This document shows, in pieces, positions 1 through 7,128 of a stretch of DNA of 64,000 nt. Under the pieces are notes generated by a model. The model worked only from the letters and a program-made list of their open reading frames with translations. It did not search any database and was not told where the DNA came from. Position 1 is the first letter of the stretch. Every line of letters begins with the position of its first letter. Source of the stretch: Shewanella sp. OMA3-2. GTDB taxonomy: Bacteria > Pseudomonadota > Gammaproteobacteria > Enterobacterales > Shewanellaceae. The DNA is taken from assembly GCF_021513195.1 (NCBI RefSeq), contig NZ_CP090974.1, positions 2,740,001-2,804,000 of the forward strand. Direction: 5' to 3'. Both the position numbers and the translations under genes were made by a program.

Positions 1-842
1 ACATCGAAACCTAATTCAGGTAACACGATACGTAAGCGATCACGTGTCTTATTGAAGTCAGCTTTTGCAAGCCAATATGATTCTGCGCCTGCACCTGCTT
101 CAACAAGATCAATTTCTATTCCTAAACTTTGCTCAATACGTGCGGCTTGCAGAGTACGTTCACGTTCAACACCCATGTATGACACGGTATTATTTAGCAT
201 ATCAATGGTATAACGACGTTTATCATCGCCCGTCAAGAATATATCTTGCAGATCTTCATCAAAATACTCTTCGTGTTCAACTAGGCTAATAGCAACATCC
301 CCCGTTCTACCGTGGGGTTTAACATTGATATCAAACTGATAACGTTGGCGCAGCAAATACACTTTATCATTGCCAAACCAACTTGTTTCTAACACGTCTT
401 GGCTGTCTATCCAGTCGGTTTCAACAACCCCCGTATTAAAGTTTTCTGTACGCTTAGCAATGTTGTTTTTAGCTAAATAGCCATTAATAACATTAAATAT
501 CTCTTGTTTTAAGTCGGTTGAATTATCAACTGACTCAATGATAATTTTAATATTATTGCTACTTTCTTCAACATGAGTACCTTCAGCCATTGCAATAATC
601 TGCAATGGTGGACGAATATCTAATCGCTTACCAACAATAGTGGTATCAACTTTACTACTGACATTAGGTATATCGTACTCTTTGCTGTAATTAGGTTGCT
701 TTAATCCAGACGGGATCTTCAACAATGCGGCCGATTGAGTTTGAACATACTCTTCATTACCATTAGCTTGGCGACGATCTATAGCCGTACTACAGGCTGC
801 AAGCGTGGTTATCAGTAATAGAGGGGTGACTTTTTTAAACAT
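1..842 (-). CDS. bamC: Outer membrane protein assembly factor BamC (partial, C-terminus beyond window)
   Basis: This is a lipoprotein of the BAM complex, which inserts beta-barrel proteins into the outer membrane. The minus-strand reading frame starts at the ATG at 842 and runs open to the window edge, giving about 280 residues. The N-terminus begins MFKKVTPLLLITTLAAC, a lipoprotein signal peptide with an LAAC lipobox (Cys17). The following segment (IPSGLKQPNYSKEY, then an RLDIRPP stretch) matches the long unstructured BamC N-terminus that contacts BamD, and it is followed by the first helix-grip domain. The start lies only 3 bases after the dapA stop, so the two genes are an operon, as in Escherichia coli (dapA-bamC/nlpB). 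The 3' end is cut off by the window, not by a mutation. Confidence 0.9.
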   Translation of the reverse strand, partial: MFKKVTPLLLITTLAACSTAIDRRQANGNEEYVQTQSAALLKIPSGLKQPNYSKEYDIPNVSSKVDTTIVGKRLDIRPPLQIIAMAEGTHVEESSNNIKIIIESVDNSTDLKQEIFNVINGYLAKNNIAKRTENFNTGVVETDWIDSQDVLETSWFGNDKVYLLRQRYQFDINVKPHGRTGDVAISLVEHEEYFDEDLQDIFLTGDDKRRYTIDMLNNTVSYMGVERERTLQAARIEQSLGIEIDLVEAGAGAESYWLAKADFNKTRDRLRIVLPELGFD

Positions 843-845
843 GTA

Positions 846-1730
846 TTATTGCACCTTAATTTGCGCTTTTTTCATAGACTCGAGTAACAGACCATGAAAC
901 TGCTCAGAAAGTTCAGTTAATGGCAAACGAATATGTCCGTGGGTAATAAGTCCCATACGATGAACAGCCCATTTAACTGGGATAGGGTTTGCTTCACAAA
1001 ATAATGAACTGTATAAGCTACGTAGTGGTTCATCTATTTCAGCAGCCAGTTGAGTATTTCCCGCCAAAGCGGCATCACACATAGCCTTAAACGCATGGGG
1101 AACAATGTTATTCGCAACCGAAATAACCCCATTACCACCTGCGAGTAAAAACTCGCGAGCAGTCGCATCATCACCACTGTATAAAATAAAATCATCGCCA
1201 CATAATTGACGTAACAAAGCAACACGGCTGACATCACCAGTCGCTTCTTTTACGCCTATAATATTGCTCACAGTACATAGCTCAGCAACCGTTTCCGGTT
1301 TCATGTCTACTGCGGTACGTCCAGGAACGTTATACAGAATTTGTGGAATATCTGTACTGGCTGCAATGGCTTTATAATGTGCAATAAGGCCTTTAGGTGT
1401 TGGCTTGTTATAATAAGGTGTAACACCCAACATGGCACTGATGCCTGAATTTTGCATGCCTTTAGTCAGCTCGATGGCTTCAGCAGTTGCATTTGCGCCA
1501 TTACCACCAATAATAGGCACTCGTCCGGCGGCAAATTTTACGGTTTGGTTAACAACCGCAATATGTTCTTTCATTGGTAACGTAGCTGATTCGCCAGTTG
1601 TACCAACGGCAACAATGGCATCGGTGCCTTGATTAATATGAAAATCTACCAGTCTTTCAAGACTCGCATAATCTATTGTGCCATCACTATTCATTGGTGT
1701 GATTAAGGCTACGATGCTTCCGTTTATCAT
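846..1730 (-). CDS. dapA: 4-hydroxy-tetrahydrodipicolinate synthase
   Basis: The enzyme condenses pyruvate with aspartate semialdehyde, the first committed step of the diaminopimelate/lysine pathway, in the cytoplasm. At 294 residues it has the standard length of the DapA TIM barrel. Visible active-site elements are the GTTGE motif (residues 43-47), Tyr133 in YNVPGR, Arg138, and Lys161 in the GVKEATGD motif, the Schiff-base lysine. The start ATG at 1730 is followed immediately by the typical [12 protein letters not shown] strand. The gene is first in a dapA-bamC operon and divergent from gcvR across a 349-base spacer, the same arrangement as in E. coli. Confidence 0.97.
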   Translation of the reverse strand: MINGSIVALITPMNSDGTIDYASLERLVDFHINQGTDAIVAVGTTGESATLPMKEHIAVVNQTVKFAAGRVPIIGGNGANATAEAIELTKGMQNSGISAMLGVTPYYNKPTPKGLIAHYKAIAASTDIPQILYNVPGRTAVDMKPETVAELCTVSNIIGVKEATGDVSRVALLRQLCGDDFILYSGDDATAREFLLAGGNGVISVANNIVPHAFKAMCDAALAGNTQLAAEIDEPLRSLYSSLFCEANPIPVKWAVHRMGLITHGHIRLPLTELSEQFHGLLLESMKKAQIKVQ

Positions 1731-2079
1731 CTATATTCCCCAAGTTTTCAGGATTTGCTATGTTACTGATGCTATCAACTAATGACAAGCATTAGCAGTG
1801 TTCAAATCAAAATTACCCGAAAAAGCCATTTCACCTGGATTCGGCATAAAGTAACCACATTTTATGCTTTCTAGCGCAGAGATTACACATTCTTGATCGT
1901 TTTTTTAGGTATCCACCCTTCAGCTGATTAAAATTACACCAATTACACTCGGTAATTTTTTTATTCTATCGTTTAAAGGGGGTTTGTTACGATGATATGA
2001 TAATATTATCGGCTGCATAGACGTATAGTATGTTTACAGACGTCACTCGATATTTCATTCGAACAAATGAGGAAAATCC
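1731..2079. promoter_or_regulatory. Divergent promoter region between dapA and gcvR
   Basis: This 349-base non-coding spacer lies between two divergently transcribed genes and must hold both promoters. I could not assign -35/-10 boxes with confidence. A weak inverted repeat (about 1923-1958, AAAATTAC paired with GTAATTTT, then a run of T) faces the gcvR side; it could be a leader hairpin but has a long loop. No other structured element or coding frame is convincing. Confidence 0.5.
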
Positions 2080-2619
2080 ATGACCAACTATCTGGTCGTT
2101 ACCGCAATGGGTACAGATCGCCCTGGTTTAGTTAGTCGCTTAGCGCGGTTAGCCAGTGATTGTGATTGTGATATCGTTGATAGCCGTATGGCGTTATTTG
2201 GTAATGAATTTACCCTAATAATGATGATTTCGGGCTCATGGCCAGCAATTACTAAAATTGAAACTATGTTACCCAGTCTTAGTGTTGAATTAGAGCTGAT
2301 GACCGTGATGAAACGCACATCTAAACACGTACCGAAGAATTATGTGTCGCGTGTTGAAGTGAGCATTAGTGGTGAAGATCAACGTGGCACCATGAAAACA
2401 ATTACCCAATTTTTAGCCGAACGTTCACTTGATTTGGCCGCAGTGCGTTCTCATGCAGATGATAATGAAGGCCTGCAAACACAGTCGATATTTTTAGCGA
2501 TTAATATTCCTGATAAGGTCGATTTAGCTAAGCTAGAAACATCAATTTATCAATTGGCTGAAGAAATGAATCTAGAGTGCAGCATCAAGTTAATGCAGGG
2601 CACAAGTTCATCTCAATAA
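2080..2619 (+). CDS. gcvR: Glycine cleavage system transcriptional repressor GcvR (ACT-domain protein)
   Basis: GcvR antagonises the activator GcvA, keeping the glycine cleavage operon off when glycine is scarce. The 179-residue protein has two ACT domains. The first, near residues 4-80, starts with the TAMGTDRPGLVSRLA motif typical of ligand-binding ACT modules. The second, near 90-170, contains SISGEDQRGTMKTITQFLAE. It has no helix-turn-helix, consistent with GcvR acting by protein contact. It sits upstream of bcp and divergent from dapA, matching the E. coli neighbourhood gcvR-bcp. A GAGGAAAA ribosome binding site precedes the ATG. Confidence 0.9.
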   Translation: MTNYLVVTAMGTDRPGLVSRLARLASDCDCDIVDSRMALFGNEFTLIMMISGSWPAITKIETMLPSLSVELELMTVMKRTSKHVPKNYVSRVEVSISGEDQRGTMKTITQFLAERSLDLAAVRSHADDNEGLQTQSIFLAINIPDKVDLAKLETSIYQLAEEMNLECSIKLMQGTSSSQ

Positions 2620-2709
2620 ACATGAGTTAAACTATATTTCATTACCAAGTGTATTTTATCTGATTAATGATTAGAAATGCCGCTTCTTATTATCTGACAA
2701 GGAATAATT

Positions 2710-3174
2710 ATGAACACCTTAAAAGCGGGTGATAAAGCGCCCTTATTTACATTGCAAAATCAATTTAACGAAGCTATTTCATTACAAGACTGTCTGGATA
2801 AAGGCCCTGTCCTGGTTTATTTCTATCCAAAAGCATCCACACCGGGTTGTACTGTTCAAGCACAAGGCTTGCGTGATATTAAGCAACAACTGGATAACTT
2901 AAATATTACTATTTTAGGCATAAGCCCAGACCCTGTTGCTAAGCTACAAAAGTTTTCAGATAAACAAGCACTCAATTTTCACTTACTAAGTGATGAAGAT
3001 CATGCCGTTGCTGATGCATTTGGAGTTTGGGGCGAAAAGAAGTTTATGGGAAAAATTTATGATGGAATACATAGGCTTAGCTTTATTGTGGGTACTGAAG
3101 GTAAAGTCACTCAGTTCATCAATAAATTTAAAACTAAAGATCATCACCAAGTAGTATTAGAACTCTGTAAATAA
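2710..3174 (+). CDS. bcp: Thioredoxin-dependent peroxiredoxin (Bcp/PrxQ family)
   Basis: Bcp-type peroxiredoxins reduce hydrogen peroxide and organic peroxides in the cytoplasm. The 154-residue protein has the thioredoxin-like fold signatures VYFYPKASTPGCT and FGVWGEKKFMGK. The peroxidatic cysteine is Cys47 in PGCTVQ. In E. coli Bcp a resolving cysteine sits five residues later (CTVQAC); here that position is Gln52. The only other cysteines are Cys28 and Cys153, so the enzyme is a 1-Cys type or uses a non-standard resolving residue. The gene is 90 bases downstream of gcvR with an AAGGAA ribosome binding site, and it is followed by a strong terminator. Confidence 0.93.
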   Translation: MNTLKAGDKAPLFTLQNQFNEAISLQDCLDKGPVLVYFYPKASTPGCTVQAQGLRDIKQQLDNLNITILGISPDPVAKLQKFSDKQALNFHLLSDEDHAVADAFGVWGEKKFMGKIYDGIHRLSFIVGTEGKVTQFINKFKTKDHHQVVLELCK

Positions 3175-3231
3175 CATAAATATTAGATTGTCATCACTAA
3201 CGGACAAACATGCAAAGTGATAAAAAATAAG

Positions 3232-3260
3232 AAGGCTTAGTATTAACTAAGCCTTTTTTT
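3232..3260. terminator. Rho-independent terminator between bcp and antiporter gene
   Basis: A perfect 9-bp stem (AAGGCTTAG at 3232-3240, CTAAGCCTT at 3247-3255) with a 6-base loop is followed by a T run on the plus strand and flanked by an A-rich tract upstream. It can stop transcription from both bcp (+) and the convergent antiporter gene (-). Confidence 0.9.
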
Positions 3261-3282
3261 CAAGATTTATACCATTAAAATA

Positions 3283-5430
3283 CTATGACTTTAACGGCTG
3301 TTCTTTTTTATCTAAAGACTCACCTTCATCTGTAGCTAAGGTATCGTTAAGCACCTCATCATTCGATAATTGAATGTGTAAAGTCTCAGACTCTTTCTCA
3401 ATTCTAGCCTCTTCAATCAAAGTAGCCTGCTCTTCTTCAAGTAACTTAGCTTTCTCTTGTTCCTCAAACAGAGTCAATTCTTCTTCTTTACGACGTGCTT
3501 TCTCGATTGCACGTTGCTCAGCCTCTTCAGCTTCACGGATAGCGCGTGCCTCAGCAGCCGCTTTTGCTTCTTCTTCCGCTTTTATCTTAGCTAAACGAGC
3601 CGCTTCCTCATCTAACGCACGCTGAATGATTGCTTGTTCCTGTGCTTCTTGAGGTAACAAGCTAATTAACTCAATACCTATAGGTAACTTTTGAGTCTCA
3701 GCTGTAATGACTTTCAACTTAGCCTCTTTAGTTATATAAACCAAAGGTATAGCTGTTTCGCCATAACGCTCATAAAACTTTTCATAACTGAAGTTTTCGG
3801 TAATATTAGTGACTTTGAGTACTGCACCTTTGGCCATTAAACTGGCTATTTTGGCATAGCTTATTCCTTCGCCAAATAAGCATAACCGCTGTAAGTAAGA
3901 CTCTGACAGTTGATGGCGACCGCTGCCAACATTAGCTTCACTATTATTAAGACCGTACACTTTTTCTGAGCCAAATAAATCTTGGAAGTAGAAACTGACT
4001 AATGGGTTCAGCTGACGATAAGGAGACATGACTAGCACTCTGCCTATACCGCTTAAGTCCATATAATTAGATGCATGTTCAGATGCAGGGTTACCAAAGT
4101 AGACCGGAATATTTTCCATACGTGCTTGACGAATACTGTCCCAGTTACTGTCTGCTAAGATAACTTTAATGTTTTTAGCTAATAGCTGGGTGGCTAATTC
4201 TCGAGCAAATTTAGATGCACCAAAAATAAGTAAACCTTGATTTGAATCTTCTTTAACCCCCAAAAATTTTGCCCAAGGACCTGCGGTTAAACTTTGAATA
4301 ACAACGGTACCAATAATGATAAAAAACACTAATGGCACAATTGAACTTGCACCGTGTACACCTAACTCTTCTAATTTAATTGCAAACAGTGATGAAATTG
4401 CCGCCGCAACAATACCGCGGGGAGCAACCCAACTCAAAAACCACTTATCTTTTGAGGTCAAATTGGTGCCTAATGCCGAAGTCCAAATACTTAAAGGACG
4501 CGCAATAAACATTACCACGAACAGCACACCAAAAGCGCCTATCCCCAGTCCTAGCATAGCGTTAGAGTTTAATCGGGCTGCAAGCAAAATAAACAGTGCT
4601 GAAATAAGCAGAACGGTTAAGGTTTCTTTAAATTCTAGAATATCGGCGATGTCTACACCGCGCATGTTGGCAAGCCAAATACCCATTACAGTAACGGTTA
4701 ATAGTCCTGATTCATGTTGTAATAAGTTTGAACCGACGAATACGCCTAACATTATTGTTAATACAGCCGTGTTACGCAGATAATGTGGAAAGACGTTATT
4801 TCTTAATGCGACACCAATAAAGTAACCCGCGGCAGCACCGATACCAAAACCAAGCACTAAAGTAAGGCCTAATGCATAAAGTACGTGTGTTGTGGGATCA
4901 GCCGTAACGGCGACATATTCGTAAACTAGAACGGCAAATAACGCACCTATGGGGTCAATAACAATACCTTCCCAGCGTAAAATGCTGGCTAATTTAGCCT
5001 TAGGTTTTACCGTGCGCAGCATAGGTACAATTACCGTTGGCCCGGTAACTACAACTAAGGCGCCAAATAGAAATGCTACTGGCCAATCGAATCCCATCAA
5101 AAAATGCGCAGCAGGCGTAATGCATGCCCAAGTAATCAGTGCGCCTATAGTCACAAGATTAGTCACCATGCGGCTGTTATCTTTAATCTCTTTGAAATTG
5201 AGCGTCAACGCCCCTTCAAAAAGAATCACCGCGACGCCCAATGAAATGATAGGGAACAATAGATCACCAAAAATCTCATCTGGATTAAGAATATTCAATC
5301 CTGGTCCGAGTAACAATCCACATAGTAATAGCGGCAAAATTGCAGGTAATCTTAATTTCCAGCCTGCCCATTGACACAAAAGCGACAATACACCGATTAA
5401 TGCCAGCATACCCGTGATGTGTTCAACCAT
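3283..5430 (-). CDS. Cation:proton antiporter (CPA1 type) with TrkA-N-like domain and charged coiled-coil C-terminus
   Basis: This is an inner-membrane monovalent cation/proton exchanger. The 715-residue protein has about 12 hydrophobic segments in residues 1-390, with ALVVVTGPTVIVPML and EGIVIDPIGA, the region where CPA antiporters carry their ion-binding acidic residue (Asp in IDPIGA). Residues near 395-450 (LLIFGASKFARELA, then VILADSNWDSI) look like a Rossmann nucleotide-binding TrkA-N domain. The last ~118 residues (598-715) are almost entirely Glu, Ala, Lys and Arg in heptad-like patterning, predicted to form a long cytoplasmic coiled coil ending in an acidic tail. That extension is unusual for the family. 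The gene is monocistronic. Which ion it exchanges cannot be read from the sequence. Confidence 0.85.
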   Translation of the reverse strand: MVEHITGMLALIGVLSLLCQWAGWKLRLPAILPLLLCGLLLGPGLNILNPDEIFGDLLFPIISLGVAVILFEGALTLNFKEIKDNSRMVTNLVTIGALITWACITPAAHFLMGFDWPVAFLFGALVVVTGPTVIVPMLRTVKPKAKLASILRWEGIVIDPIGALFAVLVYEYVAVTADPTTHVLYALGLTLVLGFGIGAAAGYFIGVALRNNVFPHYLRNTAVLTIMLGVFVGSNLLQHESGLLTVTVMGIWLANMRGVDIADILEFKETLTVLLISALFILLAARLNSNAMLGLGIGAFGVLFVVMFIARPLSIWTSALGTNLTSKDKWFLSWVAPRGIVAAAISSLFAIKLEELGVHGASSIVPLVFFIIIGTVVIQSLTAGPWAKFLGVKEDSNQGLLIFGASKFARELATQLLAKNIKVILADSNWDSIRQARMENIPVYFGNPASEHASNYMDLSGIGRVLVMSPYRQLNPLVSFYFQDLFGSEKVYGLNNSEANVGSGRHQLSESYLQRLCLFGEGISYAKIASLMAKGAVLKVTNITENFSYEKFYERYGETAIPLVYITKEAKLKVITAETQKLPIGIELISLLPQEAQEQAIIQRALDEEAARLAKIKAEEEAKAAAEARAIREAEEAEQRAIEKARRKEEELTLFEEQEKAKLLEEEQATLIEEARIEKESETLHIQLSNDEVLNDTLATDEGESLDKKEQPLKS

Positions 5431-5881
5431 AATATTTTCCTTTTCTTATTCTCAGTACAAGATTTCAAGTACTGACTAATCTTTAGTTGCCTAACAGTTT
5501 TTCCGCTAAGGATTGACCTATAGGGGCAATCAAAGTCTGATAAACCTATTTAACCTCACCAAGCTATTACTAAAGTGTGACCACAGTAATCACGCTGGCT
5601 AAAAAACCATCGCTTACAAATGAGGTGATTGCCATACTTATCCGCTAAGTTAATGATATTAAGGTAATAAAAATTTCTATCGAGACAGAACATCAACATA
5701 TAAATTTATGCATATAAAATACTAATTTCTAGCTGTGATCAAGTCATTTTTAGATCTAAATTATAATTGATATTTTTTGATGAAAAATAAAACAACATAT
5801 TGATTATAAATCGTTTTTAAATAATAAAGCCTAAGACAGTGCTTAGGCTTTGAAACAAGATAATGATCTAAACTAGAAAAG
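5431..5881. promoter_or_regulatory. Intergenic region upstream of antiporter and downstream of prpF
   Basis: This 451-base AT-rich spacer holds no credible open frame. Its left part must contain the promoter and leader of the antiporter gene (minus strand). Its right end holds the prp operon terminator, listed separately. No other repeat or operator was recognised. Confidence 0.4.
5826..5851 (-). terminator. Terminator of the prp operon
   Basis: A perfect 10-bp stem (AAAGCCTAAG at 5826-5835, CTTAGGCTTT at 5842-5851) lies 30 bases after the prpF stop. On the minus strand it is followed by TATTATTT, a U-rich tract. Confidence 0.8.
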
Positions 5882-7054
5882 TTAGTCTTGAGGTATACGC
5901 ACCTTTCCTTCCATTAACACTCTAGCACTGCGGCTCATTATCGCTTTAGTTACAAGCCAATCACCTTTAATCAACTTAGCTTCCGCCCCAACCCGCAAAG
6001 TACCTGATGGATGACCAAAGGTAACAGATTGGCGCTCAATACCGCCAGCGGCAAGATTAACTAATGTACCTGGTATAGCTGCTGCGGTACCAATAGCTAC
6101 CGCAGCGGTACCCATCATGGCATGGTGTAGTTTACCCATTGATAGCGCTCTAACCGATAAATCGATTTCTGCAGCATTTATGGCTTTACCACTTGAACTA
6201 ACATAATCCGCTGTAGGTGCTACAAAGGCCACTTTAGGTGTATGTTGGCGAATTTTAGCTTCATCTAGATGGCTGATTAATCCCATTTTTAATGCACCAT
6301 AGGCTCGAATAATTTCAAACTTTTCTAATGCTGCAGTGTCATTATTAATTGCATCTTGTAATTCTAGTCCAGTATAACCAATTTCTGCTGCATTCAAAAA
6401 AATGGTCGGAATACCAGCATTAATCATGGTAGCGTTAAATGTACCTATATTTGGTACAACTAATTCATCCACCACATTACCTGTAGGGAACATCGCCCCT
6501 TCACCATCGGCGGGATCAATAAATTCAACTTGCACTTCAGCGGCTGGAAACGTCACACCATCCAGCTCGAAATCTCCCGTTTCTTGAACGTCACCATTAG
6601 TCATAGGTACGTGAGCAATAATCGTTTTATTAATATTTGCTTGCCATATACGCACAACCGTAATGCCATTATCAACCACGCGGTTAGCATCGATTAATCC
6701 ATTACTTATCGCAAATGAACCGACTGCCGCAGTTAAATTGCCGCAATTACCACTCCAGTCGATAAAAGGTTTATCTATCGCCACTTGGCCAAACAAGTAA
6801 TCCACATCATGATCAGGCTGGGTACTTTTTGATAAAAGCACAACTTTACTGGTACTTGAGGTCGCCCCGCCCATACCGTCAGTATGTTTACCATAGGGAT
6901 CTGGACTGCCAATCACTCTGAGTAAGATTGCATCACGTTCTGCGCCAGCCACTTGCGCTGCTAGGGGTAAGTCAGAGATATTAAAAAAGACTCCCTTGCT
7001 AGTGCCGCCACGCATGTAGGTTGCAGATATTTTTAGTTGTGGTTTAAATGTCAT
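5882..7054 (-). CDS. prpF: 2-methylaconitate cis-trans isomerase PrpF
   Basis: PrpF isomerises the trans-2-methylaconitate made by AcnD into the cis form that aconitase can hydrate, completing the AcnD/PrpF alternative to PrpD in the 2-methylcitrate cycle. The 390-residue protein is full length for the family and begins with the ISATYMRGGTSKGVFF motif; Lys-containing RGGTSKG is the family signature. GNCGNLTAAVG and the C-terminal GGIERQSVTFGHPSGTL motif are also present. An AAGGATAAAAT ribosome binding site precedes the ATG. It is last in the operon, 74 bases after acnD, with a terminator-like hairpin in the gap. Confidence 0.95.
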   Translation of the reverse strand: MTFKPQLKISATYMRGGTSKGVFFNISDLPLAAQVAGAERDAILLRVIGSPDPYGKHTDGMGGATSSTSKVVLLSKSTQPDHDVDYLFGQVAIDKPFIDWSGNCGNLTAAVGSFAISNGLIDANRVVDNGITVVRIWQANINKTIIAHVPMTNGDVQETGDFELDGVTFPAAEVQVEFIDPADGEGAMFPTGNVVDELVVPNIGTFNATMINAGIPTIFLNAAEIGYTGLELQDAINNDTAALEKFEIIRAYGALKMGLISHLDEAKIRQHTPKVAFVAPTADYVSSSGKAINAAEIDLSVRALSMGKLHHAMMGTAAVAIGTAAAIPGTLVNLAAGGIERQSVTFGHPSGTLRVGAEAKLIKGDWLVTKAIMSRSARVLMEGKVRIPQD

Positions 7055-7065
7055 ATTTTATCCTT

Positions 7066-7100
7066 AAAAAAGGCGGTGATGGCAACCCCATACACCGCCT
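7066..7100 (-). terminator. Intra-operon hairpin with U-tract between acnD and prpF
   Basis: An 8-bp stem (AGGCGGTG at 7071-7078, CACCGCCT at 7093-7100) with a 14-base loop is followed on the minus strand by five to six T residues (7066-7071). It lies directly upstream of the prpF ribosome binding site. It resembles a partial terminator that would lower prpF relative to acnD; the effect is inferred. Confidence 0.6.
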
Positions 7101-7128
7101 AAATCTGATGATTGATTATCGTTGTACG

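Noticed and set aside
1923..1958. Terminator-like inverted repeat upstream of gcvR
   Set aside because: The loop is long (about 14 bases), the stem AT-rich, and no plus-strand gene precedes it; kept only as a note in the spacer entry.
4316..4783. 155-codon plus-strand frame inside the antiporter gene
   Set aside because: It is antisense to a well-supported membrane protein and its Asn/Thr/Ser-rich composition is what the complement of hydrophobic codons gives.
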